Positions 1-5,842 of a stretch of 7,199 nt of DNA are shown in pieces (within the stretch, counting starts at the first letter, position 1; every line of letters starts with the position of its first letter). Both the position numbers and the translations under genes were made by a program. The DNA comes from Eggerthella sp. CAG:209 (lineage in GTDB: Bacteria; Actinomycetota; Coriobacteriia; Coriobacteriales; Eggerthellaceae), in contig FR884589.1 of the NCBI GenBank assembly GCA_000436075.1, positions 14,458 to 21,656 on the forward strand, in the 5' to 3' direction. The notes below the pieces were generated by a model. It made no database searches, was not told the DNA's origin, and was given only the letters and a program-made list of their open reading frames with translations.

Positions 1-11
1 CCCGCTGAACA

Positions 12-716
12 TCATATTATTCCCCAGAGATTTCCCGTTGCTGAAAGTAGGGCAAACCAGATGGGCGGAATAAAGAGGGCGGGAAGCAGATTCATGGTGG
101 AAATCTCCTTAAGCTTCAAGAGGTTTATGCCACTTGCAAGAATGAGCAAGCCTCCAATGATGGCGATTTCTGTCATCATTCCATCGCCCATAAGTGGGGC
201 AAGCGCACCAGCGAGTAAATAGATAGCGCTCTGCCAGCAAAAAAGCACTACAGCAGCAATAGCGATCCCAAAACCAAAGGTAGCCCCGAAAACCATAGAG
301 GAAACTAGGTCGAGGGTGGCATTGGTGAGCAAGTAAGTTTCATCACCGTAGAGCGCGCTGTTGACTGGGCCTAAAATAGAGAGTGTACCCACACAAAAAA
401 GCATAATTGCAGTTGATAGGCCTTTTGCAAATTCGTTGCCATCCTTCGAATGCTTTGATACAGCTTTTTTAAATCGGGTTTCCAGATCGAGTGCTGTTCC
501 AACTATGGCGCCTATGGCCATGCTGACGATGAACAGTACAGGGTAGGAGCTGTGGGGCATGTTTTGAGCGACGGCATTGAGCCCCATGCCAACAGTGGCA
601 ATGCCAAGCGCAGTGAAAATGGCTTCCTGGTACTTTGGTTTCAAGCCTCTCTTCGCTATTGATCCAATTGCGCTGCCCAAAAGAATACAGCACGTGTTTA
701 CGATGGTGCCTAGCAT
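12..716 (-). CDS. DUF554 family multi-pass membrane protein (YqgA/YdfK-like)
   Basis: This is a 234-residue hydrophobic protein of the DUF554 family, whose members are inner-membrane proteins without an established substrate. Recognition rests on the family-typical N-terminus (MLGTIVNTCCILLGSAIG, a small-residue-rich first helix) and on the GPVNSALYGD segment near residues 116-125, which resembles the conserved mid-protein loop of this family. By eye there are about seven membrane segments, near residues 4-21, 33-51, 58-75, 99-118, 134-159, 160-176 and 182-227 (the last may be two helices). A charged loop lies at about 80-98. I chose ATG at 716 over the upstream TTG at 731 because an AGGAGA ribosome site sits about five bases before the ATG, whereas the TTG would place that site inside the gene. 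The gene is complete, with TGA at 12-14. It lies downstream of dtd on the same strand, separated by a terminator hairpin. Transport is a plausible role but unproven. Confidence 0.85.
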   Translation of the reverse strand: MLGTIVNTCCILLGSAIGSIAKRGLKPKYQEAIFTALGIATVGMGLNAVAQNMPHSSYPVLFIVSMAIGAIVGTALDLETRFKKAVSKHSKDGNEFAKGLSTAIMLFCVGTLSILGPVNSALYGDETYLLTNATLDLVSSMVFGATFGFGIAIAAVVLFCWQSAIYLLAGALAPLMGDGMMTEIAIIGGLLILASGINLLKLKEISTMNLLPALFIPPIWFALLSATGNLWGII

Positions 717-726
717 GCGGTCTCCT

Positions 727-765
727 AACAAAATTGCCCTTCAACGGTAAAAGCTGAAGGGCAAT
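727..765 (-). terminator. Rho-independent terminator of dtd
   Basis: Bases 733-743 and 755-765 form a perfect 11-bp inverted repeat (attgcccttca / tgaagggcaat) around an 11-base loop. Read on the minus strand, the stem runs directly into TTTGTT. The other strand has no T-run after the stem, so it acts only for minus-strand transcripts, that is, the end of dtd. It ends about 10 bases before the DUF554 start codon, so DUF554 must rely on read-through or on a promoter that overlaps the hairpin. Confidence 0.85.
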
Positions 766-826
766 CGTGCAAGAGGTGGCTTACCTGCGGTTTGGCGGAA
801 GATGATTGGTGGGCACTGGAAGGCGC

Positions 827-1297
827 TTATTTGCTTCGAGTTTGTTGTTTTACCAGGTCGTCAGTATCTAGCCAGAGTGTAAAAGGGCCACTATTGGTTA
901 GGCTTACTTCCATCATGGCGCCGAACCAGCCAGTTTTTAGCTCTACGCCATCATTCCGAACGAGTTGTGCGAAGTATTCATACAGGCGGTTTGCCAGGTC
1001 AGGGGAGGCGCCTTTAGTGAATGAGGGGCGGTTGCCCTTACGGCAGTCAGCATAGAGCGTGAATTGAGAAACCAAAAGCACAGCACCGCTCACATCGCGT
1101 AGCGATAGGTTGGTTTTTCCATCTTGGTCTTCGAAAATGCGTAGTTTTGAAATCTTCGACCATAGCTTCTCGGCGATCTCTTCGGTGTCGTCGGGGCCGA
1201 CACCCAGAAGGATGCAGAAACCTTGGTCGATGCTGTTTACGTTGCCTTCTCTTGTCGAAACTGAAGCTGAGGAGACACGTTGGATTAATGCTCGCAT
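827..1297 (-). CDS. dtd: D-aminoacyl-tRNA deacylase (DTD1 type)
   Basis: This cytosolic proofreading enzyme hydrolyses D-amino acids (and glycine mischarged on tRNA-Ala) off tRNA, keeping them out of translation. The 156-residue product is slightly longer than the usual 145-150, owing to a short charged C-terminal tail. Diagnostic motifs are visible. The start is MRALIQRVSSASV. The SQFTLYAD segment lies at residues 77-84 and is followed by KGNRPSF at 87-93. The Gly-cisPro motif is NSGPFT at 135-140, preceded by TGWFGAMMEVSL. The last motif is most often written NxGPVT, so this copy has Phe in place of Val, a residue next to the chiral-selecting Gly-Pro. The ATG at 1297 has a GGAAGGA-like ribosome site about six bases upstream. 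The gene is divergent from a thioesterase gene and is closed by the 727-765 terminator. The assignment is secure. Confidence 0.96.
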   Translation of the reverse strand: MRALIQRVSSASVSTREGNVNSIDQGFCILLGVGPDDTEEIAEKLWSKISKLRIFEDQDGKTNLSLRDVSGAVLLVSQFTLYADCRKGNRPSFTKGASPDLANRLYEYFAQLVRNDGVELKTGWFGAMMEVSLTNSGPFTLWLDTDDLVKQQTRSK

Positions 1298-1341
1298 GGT
1301 TTTCCTTCCGATGACGTATGGAATGGTAGCTTGGGTTCTGC

Positions 1342-1350
1342 TGGTATGAT
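1342..1350 (+). promoter_or_regulatory. Extended -10 promoter for the thioesterase gene
   Basis: TGGTATGAT at 1342-1350 is an extended -10 box (TGn plus TATGAT, five of six consensus bases). No good -35 is seen at the proper distance (AATGGT at 1322-1327), which is common for extended -10 promoters. Transcription would begin near 1357. That excludes the upstream TTG at 1350 as the start of the thioesterase gene and supports ATG 1404. The call is from pattern only. Confidence 0.5.
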
Positions 1351-1364
1351 TGGCTCAGTCGGTA

Positions 1365-1393
1365 ATGATATCGCGGCGTAGCAAAATGCTGAA
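1365..1393 (-). promoter_or_regulatory. Tentative minus-strand promoter for dtd
   Basis: On the minus strand, TATCAT (1370-1365) is preceded at 17 bases by TTCAGC (1393-1388), a weak -35. Its predicted start, near 1358, faces the predicted start of the plus-strand promoter almost base for base. The -10 is fair and the -35 poor, so this is a suggestion only. Confidence 0.25.
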
Positions 1394-1403
1394 TGGGGGT
1401 ACT

Positions 1404-1841
1404 ATGCTCGATCCAAGGATTTATGCATATTGCGAAGAAGACATCACCAATATCAGCGGCTTTGATCGATCGGAACTTGTTTCGGCTGAAGAAGGTCGTT
1501 TTGTTATGCATGCCCACCCGGGTCCAGACTGCGGCAATAACATTGGCACGGTGCACGGAGGCTTCTTGCTTGCTTTGGCTGATACGGCCGGTACGGGGGC
1601 GATTGATACGTTGGGGCGTGAGAATGCCACCATGTCGGTGAATTCGAACTTTCTTCGTGCTGCCTATACCACCGATGAATATCTTGAGGTGGTTGGCACA
1701 GTCCTGAAGCGTGGAAAAAGGGTCGTGGTGGCCGAGGTGACGATTTCGCGTCCGAACGGAGAGCTATGCTTGAAGGCAACCTTGACTTCTGCCGTGTTTG
1801 ATTCGAGGATCATCGATTTGCCTCGTCTTGCCGATATATAG
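1404..1841 (+). CDS. PaaI-family hotdog-fold acyl-CoA thioesterase
   Basis: This single-domain hotdog protein of 145 residues is expected to hydrolyse acyl-CoA thioesters in the cytosol as a homotetramer or dimer of dimers. The family hallmark is the N-x-x-G-T-V-H-G-G block at residues 46-53, followed by LLALADTAG at 56-63, where Asp60 matches the usual acidic catalytic position. The NSNFLRAA stretch at 80-87 and the two C-terminal strands, EVVGTVLKRGKRVVVAEVTI and LCLKATLTSAVF, complete the fold. The start at ATG 1404 is favoured because GGGGG lies four bases before it. In-frame starts at 1350 (TTG), 1365 and 1386 lack a ribosome site, and 1350 lies inside the predicted promoter. The acyl substrate (phenylacetyl-CoA, hydroxyphenylacetyl-CoA, a menaquinone-pathway intermediate or medium-chain) cannot be told from the sequence, and the neighbours do not help. 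No terminator was seen before dapL, so read-through into it is possible. Confidence 0.85.
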   Translation: MLDPRIYAYCEEDITNISGFDRSELVSAEEGRFVMHAHPGPDCGNNIGTVHGGFLLALADTAGTGAIDTLGRENATMSVNSNFLRAAYTTDEYLEVVGTVLKRGKRVVVAEVTISRPNGELCLKATLTSAVFDSRIIDLPRLADI

Positions 1842-1948
1842 TTTTCGGTGCTCTTGAAATATTCTCGACATATTGCGCTCCTAAAATACTCACGTTAAAA
1901 AACAGCTGGCATCTTTGGCTGGCTCCCATACGTTTAAGGAGAATGTTC
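1842..1948 (+). other. Short intergenic leader before dapL
   Basis: This 107-base gap ends in TAAGGAG at 1935-1941, seven bases before a GTG at 1949. That spacing decides the dapL start. The best -10-like box is TAAAAT at 1882-1887. TTGAAA at 1854-1859 is 22 bases upstream, too far for a standard promoter. No hairpin with a T-run and no known lysine-responsive leader fits in so short a space. Confidence 0.4.
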
Positions 1949-3169
1949 GTGGCTAAAGTCAATGAGAACTATGCAAAGTTGCCCGGTAGCTATCTATTTG
2001 CCGAAATTGCACGTCGTACTGCTGAGTATTCAGCGGCGCATCCCGATGCAAACCTGATAAAAATGGGCATAGGCGATGTGACTCGACCGTTGGCGCCTGC
2101 CGTAATCGATGCGATGCATGCGGCTGTCAACGATATGGCGAGCATCGAGGCCTTCCATGGCTACGGTCCGGAACAGGGCTACGATTTTCTTCGCAAGGCT
2201 ATCGCCGATAACGATTTCCGCTCTCGCGGCGTTGAAGTGGACGAAGATGAGATCTTTGTTTCCGATGGCGCCAAGAGTGACTGCGGCAATATCGGAGACA
2301 TCCTTTCCATTGATAACGTCATCGCTGTGTGCGATCCCGTGTATCCTGTGTATGTTGATACCAATGCCATGGCTGGTCGCGCCGGCGAATATGATGAGGA
2401 ATCTCAAGGTTGGACAAATATTATTTACATGCCCACCACTGCCGAGAACCATTTTGTTCCCGAGCTTCCTGAAAAAGTGGCTGACGTAATTTATTTGTGC
2501 AGCCCCAACAATCCTACTGGTACCGTGCTTAATGCTGATCAGCTTAAGGTTTGGGTTGACTACGCCAATGAGCATGGATCTATCATCATGTTCGATGCTG
2601 CTTACGAGCGCTTTATTTCCGAAGAGGGAGTGCCCCATTCGATTTATGAGATCGAGGGCGCAAAAACCTGCGCAATCGAATTCCGTTCTTTCTCTAAGAC
2701 GGCGGGTTTTACAGGTGCTCGCTGCGGTTACACGGTTGTCCCTAAAGCCCTTGAACGTGATGGTGAGAGCTTGAATGCTATGTGGAATCGTCGCCAATGT
2801 ACCAAATTCAACGGAGCTTCTTACATCATTCAGCGCGGTGCTGCTGCTATTTATACTGATGAGGGCGAGAAGCAGATCGAGGAAACGCTCGACTACTACC
2901 GTGCCAATGCGCGTGCTATTAAAGAAGGCTTGGAGCGTGCAGGCTTTGAAGTGTATGGTGCGGTAAACAGCCCCTATGTGTGGTGCAAGGCGCCCGAAGG
3001 CATGGGGTCGTGGGATTTGTTTACTTTGCTGCTGGAAAAGGCGAACGTTATCACTACGCCTGGAGCTGGATTCGGGCCTTCCGGTGAAGGGTACATTCGC
3101 CTTTCGGCGTTTGGTGACGCTGATGCAACCAAAGAAGGGGTTCGTCGCATCGAAGAGCTGTTCGCCTGA
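1949..3169 (+). CDS. dapL: LL-diaminopimelate aminotransferase
   Basis: This PLP-dependent class I/II aminotransferase makes LL-2,6-diaminopimelate directly from tetrahydrodipicolinate and glutamate. It bypasses the acylated steps of the DapC/D/E routes and feeds both lysine synthesis and peptidoglycan cross-links. The 406-residue product starts MAKVNENYAKLPGSYLFAEIARR, which matches the DapL family N-terminus. Other landmarks are GIGDVTRPL (40-48), YGPEQGY (72-78), SPNNPTG (185-191), DAAYERF (216-222) and the PLP-lysine site SFSKTAGFTGARCGY, with Lys250. The C-terminal GFGPSGEGYIRLSAFG contains the carboxylate-binding Arg384. The GTG at 1949 is preferred over ATG at 1943 because TAAGGAG ends only one base before the ATG but seven before the GTG, and because family members begin at the Ala-Lys-Val-Asn. 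The gene stands alone, with no other dap gene in the window, and is closed by a strong terminator. Confidence 0.95.
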   Translation: MAKVNENYAKLPGSYLFAEIARRTAEYSAAHPDANLIKMGIGDVTRPLAPAVIDAMHAAVNDMASIEAFHGYGPEQGYDFLRKAIADNDFRSRGVEVDEDEIFVSDGAKSDCGNIGDILSIDNVIAVCDPVYPVYVDTNAMAGRAGEYDEESQGWTNIIYMPTTAENHFVPELPEKVADVIYLCSPNNPTGTVLNADQLKVWVDYANEHGSIIMFDAAYERFISEEGVPHSIYEIEGAKTCAIEFRSFSKTAGFTGARCGYTVVPKALERDGESLNAMWNRRQCTKFNGASYIIQRGAAAIYTDEGEKQIEETLDYYRANARAIKEGLERAGFEVYGAVNSPYVWCKAPEGMGSWDLFTLLLEKANVITTPGAGFGPSGEGYIRLSAFGDADATKEGVRRIEELFA

Positions 3170-3186
3170 TTTTTGCTACAACGATG

Positions 3187-3226
3187 AGGGCTCTGCCAAT
3201 TTCTGCTTGGCAGAGCCCTTTGTTTT
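3187..3226 (+). terminator. Rho-independent terminator of dapL
   Basis: A 13-bp perfect stem pairs 3187-3199 (agggctctgccaa) with 3207-3219 (ttggcagagccct) around a seven-base loop. It is followed by TTGTTTT, 17 bases after the dapL stop. On the opposite strand the stem is not followed by a T-run, so it is not an obvious terminator for the converging hydrolase gene. Confidence 0.92.
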
Positions 3227-3277
3227 GCGTAAGGATATTCTTTTTAGTAGGTGCCCATTGGCGAAACGTGCTTTTCG

Positions 3278-4258
3278 TTAAAAGCTGGCAGTTGTCTCTT
3301 CCGGCTCAATCAAGGAATCAACCGCGGCGTCCTGGTAATCGCGTAGGCAGCTGCAGCGCAAAGTGGGATTGTCATCGGTGTTGTAGTAATACGTACCCGT
3401 TTTTGCGGAGAAGCAGCTGGTGAAGATGGTTCGCTCCCACGTACCGTCGCCCATTTGGGCCGACCCTTCTACCATGGCTACATTTCCCAAGGTATGAAAC
3501 ATGCGCATAACGTTTTCTTGTTCAGATTGTTTGGCGGGATGATTTGCATTCAGGAAAGCTGCCTTGACGAAACGAGACGTAGTATATGAGTCTCCCGGTA
3601 TGCCATGAGCTCCTGCGCCAGCTCCGAAAGGCGAAAGCGACGCATTGCCCCATTGAACGGTTCCCGGAAAGGCGCTTGTAGCATTCAGGTAGGTACGCAG
3701 GTTTTCCATGTGCCAGTCGAACGTGGGTTGGTTAGCCAAAGTATCGACGGGGTTGGGGTGTATCTTCATTCCTGTTGGCAGGTATTCAACAACTATACTT
3801 CGGTCTGCGTCGCCGATGATCCAATGCAGCAGCGAAACACCTAGGTTCTCGCTTACCGGTTTCCCGACGATTGCCACAGTGCCAAGCGCCTCCTCAACTT
3901 CATCAACGGTGGAGAAGTTTGAGGTGATCCATGCCGGAAATTCGTAGGCGGCGACATTTGTTTTCCCGCGTACAGGAGCTTCTTCGTATTGCGCGTATCT
4001 AGGAAAATTTAAGCCTGCTACTGCTAGACCCGCGTCGTTTCCGCAATCAAAATAGAGTGGATATCCTTGATCGGTTATTCCCATGCCGATAATTGCATGC
4101 CCAGCAGGCTTGGTTGTTGACTCTTCGGGGAAGGCTTTCGCAAGGGGGTAACCCTTTGGGGTGATAACGATGTGCTCACCAAAAGGCGTGCTCCAATCAA
4201 GGTTGCGACCAAGATACATTGCTCCATCGGTAGATGTGAATCTGATTCCAGTGCACAT
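3278..4258 (-). CDS. bsh: Choloylglycine hydrolase, probable bile salt hydrolase (Ntn hydrolase)
   Basis: This enzyme of the choloylglycine hydrolase/penicillin V acylase family cleaves the amide between a bile acid and glycine or taurine. The 326 residues match the family length. The start, MCTGIRFTS, exposes the nucleophile Cys2 once Met is removed; there is no signal peptide, so it should be cytosolic. All positions used by bile salt hydrolases are present: Cys2, Arg18, Asp21 (GRNLDW), Asn84 (GLNFP), Asn176 (NQPTFDW) and Arg229 (TSRFVKAAF). Asn at the GLNFP position, rather than Tyr, favours bile salt hydrolase over penicillin V acylase by family knowledge. The start codon has AAGGAGGA at 4266-4273, seven bases upstream. 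The gene converges on dapL and diverges from the que genes across a region with palindromes. No clear terminator was found. A related activity on N-acyl amino acids or acyl-homoserine lactones cannot be excluded. Confidence 0.9.
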   Translation of the reverse strand: MCTGIRFTSTDGAMYLGRNLDWSTPFGEHIVITPKGYPLAKAFPEESTTKPAGHAIIGMGITDQGYPLYFDCGNDAGLAVAGLNFPRYAQYEEAPVRGKTNVAAYEFPAWITSNFSTVDEVEEALGTVAIVGKPVSENLGVSLLHWIIGDADRSIVVEYLPTGMKIHPNPVDTLANQPTFDWHMENLRTYLNATSAFPGTVQWGNASLSPFGAGAGAHGIPGDSYTTSRFVKAAFLNANHPAKQSEQENVMRMFHTLGNVAMVEGSAQMGDGTWERTIFTSCFSAKTGTYYYNTDDNPTLRCSCLRDYQDAAVDSLIEPEETTASF

Positions 4259-4304
4259 AGTGACTTCCTCCTTTTTATAAATGAGTGTATTTCTGTTATT
4301 TCAT

Positions 4305-4332
4305 TCGAATATTCGACATGTCGTACATGTAC
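4305..4332. promoter_or_regulatory. Cluster of three overlapping perfect palindromes, candidate operator
   Basis: Three perfect palindromes overlap head to tail: TCGAATATTCGA at 4305-4316, CGACATGTCG at 4314-4323 and GTACATGTAC at 4323-4332. The last two also form two ACATGT hexamers (4316-4321 and 4325-4330) separated by three bases, so equivalent points are nine base pairs apart. The block sits 47 to 74 bases upstream of the hydrolase start codon, where a regulator of that gene would bind. It carries no T-run and does not look like a terminator. The binding protein is unknown. Confidence 0.5.
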
Positions 4333-4356
4333 AGCCTGCTCCTAAAGGCGATGGTT

Positions 4357-4369
4357 CTTCCCTGGGAAG
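4357..4369. repeat. Small perfect inverted repeat in the divergent region
   Basis: CTTCCC and GGGAAG flank a single central T at 4363. The arrangement could be a minor operator half-site pair. It has no T-run on either side and a one-base loop, so it is not a terminator. No function can be assigned. Confidence 0.3.
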
Positions 4370-4411
4370 TTAGCAGTGTTGCTGATTTGTCATGGAGTCG
4401 TGGGCTGACGG

Positions 4412-4440
4412 TTGGTTGATGCTTTGAGGCTGGTTATACT
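4412..4440 (+). promoter_or_regulatory. Promoter of the queDEC(F) genes
   Basis: TTGGTT at 4412-4417 and TATACT at 4435-4440 are separated by 17 bases, a standard sigma-70-type layout with a good -10 (five of six) and a moderate -35. Transcription would begin near 4447, leaving a leader of about 150 bases before queD. That leader contains the candidate riboswitch. Confidence 0.55.
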
Positions 4441-4478
4441 GGCATCGTCCATTTGTACGTTTTGCAACATAATGGGCG

Positions 4479-4516
4479 GACAGTTCGAAACCCTCCTGTC
4501 GTTAAATAAAACTAGG
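4479..4516 (+). ncRNA. Candidate preQ1-I riboswitch aptamer
   Basis: In the queD leader, GACAG (4479-4483) pairs with CTGTC (4496-4500) around a 12-base loop beginning TTC and ending in C. An A-rich tail ending AAATAAAACTAGG (4504-4516) follows. The class I preQ1 riboswitch of B. subtilis has the same plan: a five-bp stem, a 12-base loop starting UUC and ending in C, and the tail AUAAAAAACUAAGG. The ligand-contacting U (first loop base), C (last loop base) and A before CUA all have counterparts. The weak point is the second pseudoknot helix. The usual loop UAG that pairs with tail CUA is missing, and the best substitute is loop CCT (4492-4494) with tail AGG (4514-4516). The position before preQ1 biosynthesis genes is strong supporting context. 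Confidence 0.55.
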
Positions 4517-4520
4517 CCAT

Positions 4521-4550
4521 AAGCAGCTTAGGACAGAGCCCTGCTTTCTT
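4521..4550 (+). terminator. Possible attenuator hairpin downstream of the aptamer
   Basis: AAGCAG (4521-4526) pairs with CTGCTT (4541-4546). GG (4531-4532) can add two pairs with CC (4539-4540), leaving a four-base bulge on the left. The stem is followed by TCTT, a short imperfect T-run. The loop contains a second copy of GGACAG (4531-4536), which can pair with the 3' strand of the aptamer stem. It is weak as a stand-alone terminator but well placed for riboswitch-controlled attenuation. Confidence 0.35.
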
Positions 4551-4598
4551 CATGCCTTGTTTATTTCCGACAAGTTGAATCAATTGAAGGAGCGCTTT

Positions 4599-5024
4599 AT
4601 GTATGGCCTAAAAACCGAAAGTAGCTTTGATGCTGCCCACTTTCTTACTGATTATCACGGCAAATGCGAGAATCTGCATGGACATCGTTGGCGTGTCGTA
4701 GCCTATCTTGCTCAAGAAAAGCTTTGGAACGAAGGCACGCATAAAGATATGGTCATTGATTTCGGTGAATTTAAGCACGTGCTGCGAGAACTCACTGAAG
4801 AGCTTGATCATTCTTTTATTGTTGAAGAGGGCTCGCTTATGCCTGAAACCTTGGCGTGCCTTGAAAAAGAGGGCTTTACCCTTTCTATGATGCCGTTTCG
4901 TACCACGGCAGAGAATCTAGCTCGTTACTTCTATGATCGAATGGCAGATTCTGGTCTTTCGATCTCGCAGGTCGAGGTTTATGAGACGCCCAATAATTGC
5001 GCTATTTATTACGGAGAAAACTAG
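4599..5024 (+). CDS. queD: 6-carboxy-5,6,7,8-tetrahydropterin synthase
   Basis: QueD converts 7,8-dihydroneopterin triphosphate to 6-carboxytetrahydropterin, the first committed step toward 7-deazaguanine bases after GTP cyclohydrolase. The 141-residue protein shows the PTPS/QueD signature. Zinc ligands are His14 (FDAAHFL), His27 and His29 (CENLHGHRW), and the catalytic Cys is Cys23. The Asp69-His70 pair (LDHSF) completes the active site, and Glu128 in VYETPNN is the substrate-binding acid. The segment MPFRTTAENLARYFY (97-111) is typical of QueD. The ATG at 4599 has AAGGAG at 4587-4592 with a six-base spacer; an in-frame TTG at 4557 lacks one and adds unrelated residues. This is the first gene of the que cluster, and queE begins two bases after its stop. 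The candidate preQ1 riboswitch lies in its leader. Confidence 0.96.
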   Translation: MYGLKTESSFDAAHFLTDYHGKCENLHGHRWRVVAYLAQEKLWNEGTHKDMVIDFGEFKHVLRELTEELDHSFIVEEGSLMPETLACLEKEGFTLSMMPFRTTAENLARYFYDRMADSGLSISQVEVYETPNNCAIYYGEN

Positions 5025-5026
5025 CG

Positions 5027-5839
5027 ATGTCGCATTGCCAAGCTTATTTCGATGAAGATAGTGAAGAAGCCTGTCTTTTGCCTGTCGTCGAGCGATTCGT
5101 ATCCGTTAACGGTGAAGGGCCGCGAGCTGGTCGTTTGGCTGCGTTTATACGATTCGCTGGCTGCAACCTTGCATGTTCTTGGTGCGATACCGCATGGGCA
5201 AACGTAAACAAGTGCGATCACGAGGACATGAAGCCGCAATCCCTTGTTGAATGGGTTTCCGATGCAGGCGTTTCTTGTGTGACGCTTACTGGTGGTGAAC
5301 CAACCCTCCAACCCGGATTGCCTGCTTTGATTATTGCCCTGCTTGGCTCCGATGCCTGGGGCTCTGGCAATGGTCGCGTTGTAGAAATCGAGACCAATGG
5401 GGCAGTCGACCTTTCTGCTTTGCATAAGTTACGAAGCGGATTCGGGAAAAAGCGTGCAACGGATCATTCTGCGGCCATTGATGGGATTGATTGTGGCGCG
5501 ATGCCGCTCGTTCCTGTTACAGACGTATATTTCACGGTTGATTGCAAAATGCCGTCATCGGGGATGACCGCTGAGATGCTCCCGAGCAATTATGAGTTGC
5601 TCGGTTGTGGAGATGCCGTCAAGTTCGTTGTTGCGAGCATTGAAGACCTTGAGTGTGCGAAGTCTGTTATTGATCAGTATGACTTGTGCTCTCGATGCGA
5701 GGTGTTCTTCAGCCCCGTGTTCAGCTGCATCGAGCCTTCTGAAATCGTTTCGTTTATGGAGCGGCATGGGCTTTTCGGAGTTCGTTTGCAATTGCAGTTG
5801 CATAAAATAATTTGGCCAGATCGAGATAGAGGAGTATAG
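5027..5839 (+). CDS. queE: 7-carboxy-7-deazaguanine synthase (radical SAM)
   Basis: QueE uses S-adenosylmethionine, a 4Fe-4S cluster and magnesium to contract 6-carboxytetrahydropterin to 7-carboxy-7-deazaguanine (CDG). The 270-residue product has the radical SAM motif CNLACSWC, with Cys46, Cys50 and Cys53 (spacing CX3CX2C). It is preceded by VNGEGPRAGRLAAFIRFAG, the usual QueE N-terminal substrate loop. Further landmarks are TGGEPTLQ (88-95), ETNG (122-125), a DCKMPSSGM segment and the C-terminal QLHKIIWP. About 35 residues after ETNG form a less conserved, Cys-containing insert, within the normal size variation of the family. The ATG at 5027 lies two bases after the queD stop, with GGAG at 5013-5016 inside queD, so translational coupling is likely. 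An in-frame TTG at 4997 would overlap queD and lacks a ribosome site. Confidence 0.95.
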   Translation: MSHCQAYFDEDSEEACLLPVVERFVSVNGEGPRAGRLAAFIRFAGCNLACSWCDTAWANVNKCDHEDMKPQSLVEWVSDAGVSCVTLTGGEPTLQPGLPALIIALLGSDAWGSGNGRVVEIETNGAVDLSALHKLRSGFGKKRATDHSAAIDGIDCGAMPLVPVTDVYFTVDCKMPSSGMTAEMLPSNYELLGCGDAVKFVVASIEDLECAKSVIDQYDLCSRCEVFFSPVFSCIEPSEIVSFMERHGLFGVRLQLQLHKIIWPDRDRGV

Positions 5840-5842
5840 CAA

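Noticed and set aside
1047..1556. Minus-strand open frame spanning dtd start and thioesterase start
   Set aside because: It overlaps two recognised genes and the promoter region, and its Arg/His-rich translation has no family resemblance.
1901..1925. Apparent repeat around CTGGC/GGCTGGC before dapL as a hairpin
   Set aside because: The copies are direct, not inverted, so no stem forms.
1943..1948. ATG at 1943 as the dapL start
   Set aside because: The ribosome site ends one base before it; GTG at 1949 has proper spacing and matches the family N-terminus.
2030..2797. Long minus-strand open frame (255 codons) opposite dapL
   Set aside because: It lies wholly antisense to a certain dapL, has no recognisable domain and no ribosome site, and is the expected shadow of the coding strand.
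3187..3219. dapL terminator also serving the hydrolase gene on the minus strand
   Set aside because: The minus-strand reading is not followed by a T-run, so bidirectional termination is not supported.
4557..4598. TTG-initiated upstream extension of queD
   Set aside because: The AAGGAG site at 4587-4592 points to ATG 4599, and QueD proteins begin there; the extension would translate leader RNA.
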